Origin: Cellvibrio polysaccharolyticus
Lineage (GTDB): Bacteria; Pseudomonadota; Gammaproteobacteria; Pseudomonadales; Cellvibrionaceae
NCBI RefSeq assembly: GCF_015182315.1
Contig: NZ_PRDL01000001.1
Coordinates: 3,866,501 to 3,930,500 of the forward strand
Length of the DNA: 64,000 nucleotides
Reading direction: 5' to 3'
Part shown: piece after piece, positions 41,118 to 49,507 of the stretch
Numbering within the stretch: position 1 is the first letter of the stretch
Layout of the letters: the number at the start of each line of letters is the position of its first letter
Notes under the pieces: generated by a model
What the model was told of the DNA's origin: nothing
What the model saw: the letters and a program-made list of their open reading frames with translations, nothing else
The model's database searches: none
Program-made: the position numbers and the translations under genes

Positions 41118-43901
41118 TTACAACTGACGCGCCACTTCCTTCACTTCGTAAACTTCGATCTGATCACCGACTTTAACGTCGTAGTTTTTCACACCGATAC
41201 CACATTCCGTACCGTTACGAACTTCGTTAACGTCATCTTTAAAGCGACGCAGCGATTCCAGTTCGCCTTCAAAGATCACCACGTTGTCACGCAGTACGCG
41301 GATCGGTTTGCTGCGGTATACGGTACCTTCAACCACCATACAACCGGCAACCTGACCAAACTTCGGTGAGCTGAACACTTCACGCACGTTGGCAATACCA
41401 ACGATGGTTTCAACGCGCTCCGGATCCAGCATACCGCTGAGTGCCGCTTTGATTTCGTCCAGCAACTGATAAATGATGCTGTAGTAACGAATATCAACAC
41501 CTTCGTTTTCTGCCAGGCGACGGGTAGTCGCATCAGCACGTACGTTGAAGCCAACAATGATAGAACCGGTGGTCAACGCCAGGTTCACGTCGTTTTCGGT
41601 AATGCCGCCCACACCGGAGGACACCACGTTAACCTGAACTTCTTCGTTACCGATGTCGCCCAGTGAAGCCAGAATCGCTTCCAGACTACCGCGCACATCC
41701 GCTTTAACCACTACAGGCAGGGTTTTCTTCTGACCTGCATCCATACCGGCAAACATGTTTTCCAGTTTGGAGGCTTGCTGACGAGCCAGCTTGTCCTGAC
41801 GCTCTTTCTCGGCACGGAACTGGGTAACTTCACGCGCTTTACGCTCGTCACTCAGTACCACGAAATCATCACCGGCACTTGGCGCTACGTCCAAGCCCAG
41901 AATTTCTACCGGAGTAGACGGGCCTGCATCGCGCACTTGCTGACCGCGTTCGTTGCTCATGGCACGTACGCGACCGTAGCTTTGACCAGCCAGTACCAGA
42001 TCACCGTGCTTCAGGGTGCCGGATTGTACCAGCAGGGTTGCAACCACACCGCGGCCTTTATCAACACGCGATTCGATCACAACACCTTTTGCCGCGGCAT
42101 CAACCACAGCGGTCAATTCCAGCACTTCTGCTTGCAGCGAAACCGCTTCGAGCAGTTCTTCAATACCTTGACCGGTGTGTGCAGATACTTCGATAAACTG
42201 GGTGTCACCACCGTAGTTTTCCGGAATAACGCCTTTCACAACCAGTTCGTTTTTAACGCGATCCGGATCGGCAGACGGCTTGTCACATTTGTTGATAGCA
42301 ACAACCAACGGCACGTTAGCAGCACGAGCGTGCAGAATCGCTTCTTCGGTTTGCGGCATGACACCGTCGTCCGCAGCAACAACCAGAATAACAACGTCAG
42401 TTGCGCGGGCACCACGAGCACGCATGGCGGTAAACGCGGCGTGACCAGGAGTATCCAGGAAGGCAATTTCGCCACGGCTGGTAGAAACGCGGTAGGCACC
42501 AATGTGCTGGGTAATACCACCGGCTTCACCGGCCGCTACGCGTGATTCGCGAATGTAGTCGAGCAGCGATGTTTTACCGTGGTCAACGTGACCCATAACA
42601 GTAACCACCGGCGCACGGGTAACCGCATCACCTTCTACTTCCAGCGACTGGGCCAGTTCATGCTCAATCGCATCGCTGCTGACCAGCACCGGGTTGTGAC
42701 CCATTTCTTCAACCAGCAGTTGCGCAGTTTCCTGATCCAGACTCTGATTGATAGTGGCCATAGTGCCCATACGCATCAGCTGCTTGATCAATTCACCGGC
42801 TTTGATGGTCATACGCTGCGCCAGATCAGCAACAGTGATGGTTTCCGGAACTTCTACATCGTGCACAATTTTTGCCGTCGGACGTTTGAATGCGTGTTTG
42901 TTGGATGCCTTGTGGTGCGCACGCATGGTTTTGCGGCGAGCCAGCACGTCGGTATCTTCACCATCGTCAGTATCAATATCCAACAGTTCCTGCTTGGCCG
43001 ATTTTTTCGGCGTAGCGGTTTTTCTGGAAGACTTGCCAGCACGCTTGGAGTGCTGCTTTTCTTCTTCATCAAGGTCACCACCTTCGCGGCGAACTTCTTT
43101 CTTACGAGCAGGATGCTTGCTGTCATCCTGTGCCGCAGCCGCATTTTGTGCGGGCTTGGGCTTGGCCGGTGCAGCAGCGTTAGCTGCCGGGCGAGCTTTG
43201 TTTTCAACCGGAGCAGCGGCTTTGGCGGCGGCTTTTTCCTGTTCTACGCGACGCGCTTCTTCTTTGGCAACCAGGTCAGCTTTACGCTGCGCTTCTTCTG
43301 CCATACGACGTTCCTGAGCGGCACGACGTTTCTCTTCAACACCATCGGTGAATGAAGTGCGAATTGGCTGAATCGGTGCAGGTGCTGCGGGCTCTTCTGT
43401 CGGAGCAGCAGGTTCGGCTTCAACAACCGGCGCTTCAGCAACTACTTCAGGTTCCGCAACCGGTGCAGGTGCCGCTTCAACTTCCGGCGCGCTTTCGATA
43501 GCTTCAACCGGTTCTGGTGCGGCGGCTTCCACGTTTACCGCTTCGTCATTTTCGTATGTCAGTTCTTCATCACCGTCAACAGAGTCGGACAGTTGATCAT
43601 TTTCATCACGCTTGACGTACGTTTTCTTCTTACGCACTTCAACATTGACCGTCTTGCGAGCAGCACCGGATCCGGTTTTGATCGTGGTGGTGGTTTTACG
43701 TTGCAACGTAATTTTCTTTGGCTCGGTAGTAGACTCGCCGTGGCTGGTTTTCAGGTATGCCAGCAGCTTCTGCTTCTCGTCGTCAGAGACGAGTTCAGTT
43801 GCTGATTTCTGTTTTAACCCGGCTTCCTGCATTTGCTTCAGCAGGCGCTCAACCGGTGCCCCAACAGAGTTGGCGAGTTCACTAACTGTTACTTCTGCCA
43901 T
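41118..43901 (-). CDS. infB: Translation initiation factor IF-2
   Basis: GTPase that brings fMet-tRNA to the 30S subunit. The 927-residue protein has an N-terminal IF2N domain (VSELANSVGAPVERLLKQM), a long low-complexity Ala/Pro/Glu/Lys linker (about 100-340), a second IF2N-like domain near 350-400, and the G domain with GHVDHGKTSLL, DTPGHAAF and NKCDK. Domains II-IV follow. The skewed composition of the linker produces long antisense frames that are not genes. Confidence 0.97.
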   Translation of the reverse strand: MAEVTVSELANSVGAPVERLLKQMQEAGLKQKSATELVSDDEKQKLLAYLKTSHGESTTEPKKITLQRKTTTTIKTGSGAARKTVNVEVRKKKTYVKRDENDQLSDSVDGDEELTYENDEAVNVEAAAPEPVEAIESAPEVEAAPAPVAEPEVVAEAPVVEAEPAAPTEEPAAPAPIQPIRTSFTDGVEEKRRAAQERRMAEEAQRKADLVAKEEARRVEQEKAAAKAAAPVENKARPAANAAAPAKPKPAQNAAAAQDDSKHPARKKEVRREGGDLDEEEKQHSKRAGKSSRKTATPKKSAKQELLDIDTDDGEDTDVLARRKTMRAHHKASNKHAFKRPTAKIVHDVEVPETITVADLAQRMTIKAGELIKQLMRMGTMATINQSLDQETAQLLVEEMGHNPVLVSSDAIEHELAQSLEVEGDAVTRAPVVTVMGHVDHGKTSLLDYIRESRVAAGEAGGITQHIGAYRVSTSRGEIAFLDTPGHAAFTAMRARGARATDVVILVVAADDGVMPQTEEAILHARAANVPLVVAINKCDKPSADPDRVKNELVVKGVIPENYGGDTQFIEVSAHTGQGIEELLEAVSLQAEVLELTAVVDAAAKGVVIESRVDKGRGVVATLLVQSGTLKHGDLVLAGQSYGRVRAMSNERGQQVRDAGPSTPVEILGLDVAPSAGDDFVVLSDERKAREVTQFRAEKERQDKLARQQASKLENMFAGMDAGQKKTLPVVVKADVRGSLEAILASLGDIGNEEVQVNVVSSGVGGITENDVNLALTTGSIIVGFNVRADATTRRLAENEGVDIRYYSIIYQLLDEIKAALSGMLDPERVETIVGIANVREVFSSPKFGQVAGCMVVEGTVYRSKPIRVLRDNVVIFEGELESLRRFKDDVNEVRNGTECGIGVKNYDVKVGDQIEVYEVKEVARQL

Positions 43902-43954
43902 TGTTTTTCCTCAGTATTTTTTCATTGCCCTTACAACGGATAATCTGGCAGCAG

Positions 43955-45436
43955 TTAAGCAAACCAGGGCTCACGGGCTTTCATAATCAGCGCAGCAGCG
44001 CGGGTTTGATCGACGCCTTCGATGTCCAGCAAATCATCAATCGCCTGCTCAGCCAGATCTTCCATGGTAATGATGCCCCGTGCCGCCAACGCAATCGCAA
44101 GCACCTGATCCATACCTTCCATATTCAGCAGGTCTTCTGCCGGTGCAACACCTTCCAGACGCTCTTCGGAAGCCAGTGCCTGAGTCAGCAGCGCATCTTT
44201 GGCACGCGCACGCAATTCTTCAGCGATGTCTTCATCAAAACCGTCAATGGCAAGCATTTCTTCAAGAGGTACATAAGCTACCTCTTCCAGCGTGGTGAAA
44301 CCTTCTTCCACCAGTACCGCAGCGATATCTTCATCCACGTCCAGGGCGTTAATAAACACCTGAATGTAGCTGCCGGATTCTGCTTGCTGCTTGGCTTGCC
44401 AATCAGCAACGCTCATCACGTTGATATCCCACCCCGTCAATTCGCAAGCAAGACGAACGTTTTGGCCACCACGACCAATTGCCATTGCCAGGTTGTCTTC
44501 ATTCACAGCGACATCCATGGAGCCGGCATCTTCATCAACAACGATGGATTCGATTTCTGCAGGAGACATGGCGTTGATAACAAATTGCGCCGGGTTATCG
44601 TCCCACAGCACGATATCAACACGCTCGCCGCCCAGTTCGTTGGAAACTGCCTGTACACGTGAACCACGCATACCCACACAGGCGCCCACCGGATCAATAC
44701 GACCATCGTTGGTTTTTACTGCAATTTTTGCACGCAGACCAGGGTCGCGCGCCGCGCCTTTGATTTCAATCACTTCTTCAGCGATTTCCGGCACTTCAAT
44801 TTTGAACAGTTCAATCAGCATTTGCGGACAGGAACGGCTCAGAAATAATTGCGGACCGCGTGATTCGGTGCGTACATCCAGCAGCAGTGCACGAACGCGA
44901 TCACCCATGCGGAAAATTTCACGGCCAATTAACTGGTCGCGCGGCAACAGACCTTCAGCGTTATTACCCAGATCAACGATGATGCTGTCGCGGGTTACTT
45001 TTTTAACCGCACCGCTGATCAACTCGCCCACACGATCGCGGTACTCATCAACCATTTGCGCACGCTCGGCTTCGCGAACTTTTTGCACGATAACCTGTTT
45101 GGCAGTTTGTGCAGCGATGCGACCAAATTCGGCGTTTTCAATTTTTTCGCGGTAAGTGTCGCCAACTTTCAGCGCGGTATCTTTTTCGTGAGCTTCTTCA
45201 GTTGTGAATTGAGTGCCCAGTTCAGCCAGCACATCATCAGCAACCACATCCCAACTACGAATGGTTTCGTAATCACCGGTGGTGCGATTAATTTTCACTT
45301 CAATGGTTGAGTCTTCATCAAAACGCTTTTTGGTTGCGGTCGCCAGAGCAGTCTCGATCGCCAGGAAAATCAGCTCCTTGTCGACGCCCTTTTCATTGGA
45401 CACCGCATCAGCGACCAGCAAAATTTCTTTGTTCAT
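43955..45436 (-). CDS. nusA: Transcription termination/antitermination protein NusA
   Basis: Binds RNA polymerase and affects pausing, termination and antitermination. The 493-residue protein has the N-terminal polymerase-binding domain (1-~130), an S1 domain (LISGAVKKVTRDSIIVDLG), KH domains (IGRGGQNVRLACELTGWDIN) and two acidic C-terminal helix-hairpin-helix repeats (about 365-425 and 440-493), as in E. coli. It lies between rimP and infB. Confidence 0.97.
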   Translation of the reverse strand: MNKEILLVADAVSNEKGVDKELIFLAIETALATATKKRFDEDSTIEVKINRTTGDYETIRSWDVVADDVLAELGTQFTTEEAHEKDTALKVGDTYREKIENAEFGRIAAQTAKQVIVQKVREAERAQMVDEYRDRVGELISGAVKKVTRDSIIVDLGNNAEGLLPRDQLIGREIFRMGDRVRALLLDVRTESRGPQLFLSRSCPQMLIELFKIEVPEIAEEVIEIKGAARDPGLRAKIAVKTNDGRIDPVGACVGMRGSRVQAVSNELGGERVDIVLWDDNPAQFVINAMSPAEIESIVVDEDAGSMDVAVNEDNLAMAIGRGGQNVRLACELTGWDINVMSVADWQAKQQAESGSYIQVFINALDVDEDIAAVLVEEGFTTLEEVAYVPLEEMLAIDGFDEDIAEELRARAKDALLTQALASEERLEGVAPAEDLLNMEGMDQVLAIALAARGIITMEDLAEQAIDDLLDIEGVDQTRAAALIMKAREPWFA

Positions 45437-45535
45437 TTGATTGCCTCTGTTAACTCATCAAGCTGACTCTCTGCAATGACCGAGTCAGAACGTGTCCGGG
45501 TTTGTGCCCAACCGCAAAACGGCAGGCACGCTTGA

Positions 45536-46003
45536 TTACTCTGGAAAACTAAAACGGGGAATAATGTTTGCTTTATCAATCGCATCAACAGCAAGAACAT
45601 ACTCTTTGCCATCCACTGCGAGCCGCACATCGTCACCGTCAACAGCCATAATGGTGCCTTTGAATTTGCGACGGCCATCGCGCGCCAGACGCAGACGGAC
45701 ATTAATTTGTTCACCTACATAGCGAGCATATTGATTAGCGTTATACAGCGGGCGATCCATTCCCGGTGAAGAAACTTCCAGGGTGTATTCACCTTCGATA
45801 GGATCTTCCACGTCCATGACGCTGCTAACCTGGCGGCTGACTTTTTCGCAATCTTCCAGAGATACACCATCCGGACCATCAATAAATAAACGCAAGGTGG
45901 TGTATTTACCTTGCGTCAGGTATTCAAGACCCCACAATTCACACCCGAGCGATTCTGCCACCGGTGCGATGAGAGCCTGTAATTGTTCCTGTTTGGATGC
46001 CAT
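45536..46003 (-). CDS. rimP: Ribosome maturation factor RimP
   Basis: Assists 30S subunit assembly. The 155-residue protein has the two-domain RimP layout: LGCELWGLEYLTQGKYTTLR, then LFIDGPDGVSLEDCEKVSRQ, YTLEVSSPGMDRPL and an SH3-like C-terminal half (FKGTIMAVDGDDVRLAVDG). It begins the protein-coding part of the operon, after tRNA-fMet and a hairpin terminator. Confidence 0.96.
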   Translation of the reverse strand: MASKQEQLQALIAPVAESLGCELWGLEYLTQGKYTTLRLFIDGPDGVSLEDCEKVSRQVSSVMDVEDPIEGEYTLEVSSPGMDRPLYNANQYARYVGEQINVRLRLARDGRRKFKGTIMAVDGDDVRLAVDGKEYVLAVDAIDKANIIPRFSFPE

Positions 46004-46134
46004 AGCATAACCACCCGATCCACGACTATCCGGACGGCAGGCCGGAAAAGATCCACAAATAAAAAATGGGCACCAGGCCCACTAACGATTCTTGCTTGAT
46101 CCCCGCCAGAGATACCTGGCCGGAAAACAAATAC

Positions 46135-46157
46135 AAAAAAGCCCCTTAAAGGGGCTC
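46135..46157 (-). terminator. Terminator/attenuator between tRNA-fMet and rimP
   Basis: On the minus strand AGCCCC-TTTAA-GGGGCT is followed by six T. A second hairpin, TGCTGTTGA/TCAACAGCA (46162-46184), sits just before it and may mark an RNA processing site. Read-through would feed rimP-nusA-infB. Confidence 0.85.
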
Positions 46158-46260
46158 TTGGTGCTGTTGAACTTTTCAACAGCAGTATTTGCAGGCTTTA
46201 GCCTTTATTGACCCCGAGACTTACACATGTGCACTGTTCAGCGGACATCAACATCAAAAC

Positions 46261-46337
<77 letters not shown>

Positions 46338-46377
46338 ACTGAAACTCATTTGAACATCTGCTCAAGTGAGGACGCGA

Positions 46378-46406
46378 ATTATAGGGACGATGCTTGCACC
46401 CGTCAA
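46378..46406 (-). promoter_or_regulatory. Promoter of the tRNA-fMet-rimP-nusA-infB operon
   Basis: Minus strand: -35 TTGACG (46406-46401), a 17-bp spacer, -10 TATAAT (46383-46378). It lies about 40 bp upstream of the tRNA, an excellent sigma-70 match. Confidence 0.88.
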
Positions 46407-46612
46407 GAAGAAATTTCAAAAAAATCAAAGATATCGCCAAACCTCACCGTCTGGCTTACTTTCCCGGCAAACCCCATCGCCCAGAGCACAATGTGCTTAC
46501 CGGAACACTTTTGCCCTGACGCCTTAAAGAAGGCGGGCTTGTTCACGCGCGACGATAAAGAAAGAACAGACTCGGGCCTGAGCGGCGAGGACGATATAAA
46601 GAAGTTACAACG

Positions 46613-46792
46613 TTACACAACACCATGAAACACGGCGATGCCGTAACTGAATACACTTAACAGTGTGAGCACCAACAAAATGACACCCAACAATACCCAG
46701 CCACGAAAGGGTTTTCGCTCGACCTGATTAACACCCTGACGAATAACCTTATTAACACGACGCTGGTCTTCCGGCGACAGGCTGGCTGGCAT
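46613..46792 (-). CDS. Small membrane protein (DUF3094-like), 59 residues
   Basis: A short gene found by translating the minus strand from the ATG at 46792. The protein begins MPASLSPEDQRRVNKVIRQG, continues VNQVERKPFRGW, then has one hydrophobic helix (VLLGVILLVLTLLSVFSYGI). The LSPEDQRRV and VERKPFR patterns resemble the DUF3094 family of pseudomonads, whose function is unknown. AGGGAGA lies about 9 nt before the start. It lies 26 bp downstream of the SprA-like gene on the same strand. Confidence 0.82.
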   Translation of the reverse strand: MPASLSPEDQRRVNKVIRQGVNQVERKPFRGWVLLGVILLVLTLLSVFSYGIAVFHGVV

Positions 46793-46818
46793 TGTTATTA
46801 TTCTCCCTTAAAGAAGGC

Positions 46819-47670
46819 TTAAACCCGACTGTCGAGAAAGCTTCCCGGTGCCGGCTTTGAATTACCCCAGACGCCCATATCGTGAAACCGGCGATTGAGC
46901 GCAAGCCATTGTTGATGGGCCGATTCGGCCAGGGCTTTATTGGCCTCTTCATCCTCGGCAGCAGGCGCCGCTGCAATCGTTTCGGATGCTTCGGATTCTT
47001 CCACCGTGATTGCCGAGGAGGACGCCGAGCGCTCGGGCTCCGCAACCTTTTCGGTTTCGCGGGTCATGATTTGGGTAAGTGCTTCCATCTCCATGCGCGC
47101 AGCGGCTGCGGCTACAAGACGATCCTGCTGTGACATTTCTGCCGGGGCTTGTGCAGCGCGACGCACTTGACGCGCCTTGGCGAGGGTCGCCTCGGGATCA
47201 CCGGGAATAGCACCGGTGCTGATGGATACTTCGCCGCCCACCGCATAAGCCACACCGTCCGGACCACGTTCATAGGTATAAACCGGGCTGCCTGCATATT
47301 GCCCGCCGACCGCTGCATGCGCCTGCTCATGGGCGCGCACTTCCCGGTCCCGGGCGACCAGCACTTCAATAACCAGGCGGTCTTCCTGTTCCTGCTGTTG
47401 TTGCACTTCCTTTTTAAGCGCTGCTTCAGCGTCAGCATCCACATCGCCCGCAGATGACCGGGAATGTTTGGGCGAACGCTGTTCATCGGGGTAATCGGGG
47501 TGATCTTCAGGAAGACGACGGTTTTGCAGATAACCGCTTTCAGCGGCTTCTTCGAGGGATTTGAAGGTGGAATTTTTAAGGTCGGGGGTTTCCTGCCCTA
47601 CCGGCTGTCTGCCCGGTAGAGCAAAAGGGGTAATCGCGTTGGCATAGACCGGAGGCAGTTGGCCAATCAT
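46819..47670 (-). CDS. SprA-related putative metalloprotease
   Basis: A 283-residue protein of the SprA-related family. The conserved core (about 105-180) is ARDREVRAHEQAHAAVGGQY, with a HExxH zinc-type motif, followed by YTYERGPDGVAYAVGGEV and GDPEATLAKARQVRRAA. The flanks are low complexity and rich in Glu, Ala and Gln. No signal peptide. Activity has not been shown by anything here; the HExxH motif supports a metalloprotease fold. It overlaps no gene and lies 10 bp from a flagellar-rod-like small gene on the same strand. Confidence 0.82.
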   Translation of the reverse strand: MIGQLPPVYANAITPFALPGRQPVGQETPDLKNSTFKSLEEAAESGYLQNRRLPEDHPDYPDEQRSPKHSRSSAGDVDADAEAALKKEVQQQQEQEDRLVIEVLVARDREVRAHEQAHAAVGGQYAGSPVYTYERGPDGVAYAVGGEVSISTGAIPGDPEATLAKARQVRRAAQAPAEMSQQDRLVAAAAARMEMEALTQIMTRETEKVAEPERSASSSAITVEESEASETIAAAPAAEDEEANKALAESAHQQWLALNRRFHDMGVWGNSKPAPGSFLDSRV

Positions 47671-47680
47671 GATTCAGCAC

Positions 47681-47920
47681 TCAGGCACGCACATCCAGCA
47701 AACTGCCCAGCGCCTGATCCGCGGTTTTGACAACCTTGGCCGAGCTGTCAAACAACGTTGACTGCACAACAAGGTTCACCAACGGTGTAGCAAGATCGGT
47801 TGCACCGGCTGCGGCTGGCGCTTCAGCGATTTGCCTGGCAGAGGCAGTCATTTCTGCCTGGCTGCGCTGCATGCCGATAAGCCCCTGATTAACCCATGCA
47901 CCACTGTTACTGATTTCCAT
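47681..47920 (-). CDS. Small protein with flagellar-rod-like C-terminus
   Basis: A 79-residue protein (start at the second of two adjacent ATG codons, about 7 nt after GAGGA; the first ATG at 47923 would add one residue). The N-terminal half contains GLIGMQRSQAEMTASARQI. The end, STLFDSSAKVVKTADQALG then SLLDVRA, resembles the C-terminal helix of flagellar rod and hook proteins (FlgG, FlgE), where a similar sequence mediates axial packing. No other flagellar gene lies nearby, so its role is unclear. Confidence 0.65.
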   Translation of the reverse strand: MEISNSGAWVNQGLIGMQRSQAEMTASARQIAEAPAAAGATDLATPLVNLVVQSTLFDSSAKVVKTADQALGSLLDVRA

Positions 47921-48053
47921 CATTGCATCCTCGCGCCAATTCTGTTTTCAGTCTAAGCCAGTTTTCGGTCAAAAAACAGGCATTGTTGCCGCTTTTTTTA
48001 TTTTGGCAGATGAATACAGAGAGAAAGAAACCGGCGGCAAGGCGTTTTGCCGG

Positions 48054-48776
48054 TCAGCGAACCGCCGAGCTATCTGTAGAAATCAATGATGACGCCGGCA
48101 GAACACCGGCTGCCTGCTGGATGGCAGAGATTTGTTTGACCTGCTGGTAAACACGGGTAGCGGTAAGGTTCAGTCCACGCACAGGCAAACCGGCCTCGCG
48201 CAACGCATTGACACTCCAGGTATTGCAGTTACTGAGCAGGCCATAACGCGGCGCGGCAAGATAAAAAACGTTGTCATTGGCTTTGGTTGGCTCAAGAAAA
48301 ACTACATTGCCATTTTCATCGCGGGCGATGCTGCGCTCAACAAAAGTGGCCAGGGTTTTCATACCTTCGTCGGTAACCGCCACCAGGGTGTGATTTTCCG
48401 CGACCAGCTCTGACCAGGGCTCGTAGTTGTAGGCGAGCACCTGCAAGGCGGAATAACCGGATGCGAAAAGCGCCCGGGTGGCGCCAGTCCAGTGTTTGTT
48501 CTTGCCGGTGAAGTAATCGCCATCGCCCCAACCCAGTCGCAAATACTGCTGGTCATGAAAGTCCTGCTGCAAGCGGGGGCTCCAGTGTTGCAAAGCCGCC
48601 GCTGGCACAATGAGACTGGTGTGCCAACCGGTTTGCACCACATGAATAATATGCGGCGCATCCTTCACCGGTATCGCACTGACCTGCGGTTGACTTGCAC
48701 AACCGATTAAAGAGAGCCAGCAGACCATCAACCATCCTCTTATGAATAAGTCGGATATGAATGAGCGGGACAACAT
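48054..48776 (-). CDS. DUF2459 lipoprotein
   Basis: A 240-residue lipoprotein with signal ending LSLIGCASQ. The DUF2459 pattern is HVVQTGWHTSLIVPAAAL, LRLGWGDGDYFTG and SNCNTWSVNALREAGLPVRG; the late Cys with His and Asn suggests a papain-like or permuted NlpC/P60 fold, but I cannot confirm that. It lies 5 bp after bioD on the same strand, so is probably co-transcribed with the biotin genes without an evident link. Confidence 0.82.
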   Translation of the reverse strand: MLSRSFISDLFIRGWLMVCWLSLIGCASQPQVSAIPVKDAPHIIHVVQTGWHTSLIVPAAALQHWSPRLQQDFHDQQYLRLGWGDGDYFTGKNKHWTGATRALFASGYSALQVLAYNYEPWSELVAENHTLVAVTDEGMKTLATFVERSIARDENGNVVFLEPTKANDNVFYLAAPRYGLLSNCNTWSVNALREAGLPVRGLNLTATRVYQQVKQISAIQQAAGVLPASSLISTDSSAVR

Positions 48777-48781
48777 AGTGC

Positions 48782-49480
48782 TTAACCGGGCAGCAAGGCG
48801 CTAATTTGCTCACTATCGAGATCCGGCACAAACGCCGCCGGCGATTCCTCCCCCTCACGCCAGGCAAGCCGCCCCAGGCAAGGTGCACCCAGACGCTGTT
48901 CCAGCGTAGCAACATTCTCATCCTGACAAGGCATTTCCGGATCGACATGGTTGGCCACCCAACCCGCCAGCGTCAGCCCGTCGCGGCGAATGGCTTCGGC
49001 GGTCAACAGCGCATGGTTAATGCAGCCCAGCCGAATACCGACCACCAGAATAACCGGTAATTGCAGCACCCGCGCCAGATCTGCCAGGGTTTCAAAAGCG
49101 TTGAGCGGCACTCGCCAGCCACCGGCACCTTCTACCAGAGTGAGATCAGCCTTGCCCAATACGCCACGGCAAAAACCGGCCAGCCGATCCACCGAGAGGC
49201 GGCGGTTTTCCCGGGCGGCGGCAATGTGCGGGGCGATGGCGGCTTTTAAGGCTATCGGGTTGATTTGTTCGTAGAGCAATGGCTCGGTGGTTACCGCCTG
49301 CAAGCGTAGCGCATCATCATTACGCAGGCCTTCGGGGGTTTGCTCGCAACCGGCAGCCACCGGTTTTACAGCGGCGGTGCGCAAACCGCGATCCAGCGCC
49401 GCTTGCAATAACACAGTGGAAAACAGGGTTTTGCCAACACCGGTATCCGTACCGGCAACGAAATAGGCGCGATGTCTCAC
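48782..49480 (-). CDS. bioD: Dethiobiotin synthetase
   Basis: Closes the ureido ring of dethiobiotin from diaminopelargonate, CO2 and ATP. The 232-residue protein has the P-loop FVAGTDTGVGKTLFSTVLL, substrate Lys motif AAVKPVAAG and VEGAGGWRVPL. It is the last biotin gene of the leftward operon bioB-bioF-bioHC-bioD. Confidence 0.95.
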   Translation of the reverse strand: MRHRAYFVAGTDTGVGKTLFSTVLLQAALDRGLRTAAVKPVAAGCEQTPEGLRNDDALRLQAVTTEPLLYEQINPIALKAAIAPHIAAARENRRLSVDRLAGFCRGVLGKADLTLVEGAGGWRVPLNAFETLADLARVLQLPVILVVGIRLGCINHALLTAEAIRRDGLTLAGWVANHVDPEMPCQDENVATLEQRLGAPCLGRLAWREGEESPAAFVPDLDSEQISALLPG

Positions 49481-49507
49481 AAATACTCTCCGGGTAACTC
49501 CCGCTGA

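Noticed and set aside
42579..43355. Long plus-strand frames opposite infB (also 41775-42545 and 43901-44662 over nusA)
   Set aside because: They are antisense shadows caused by codon bias and the low-complexity IF-2 linker; they have no ribosome site and no family pattern.
46350..46628. Plus-strand frame of 92 codons upstream of the tRNA-fMet promoter
   Set aside because: It overlaps the operon promoter and the end of the DUF3094-like gene on the other strand, lacks a ribosome site and has no recognisable domain.
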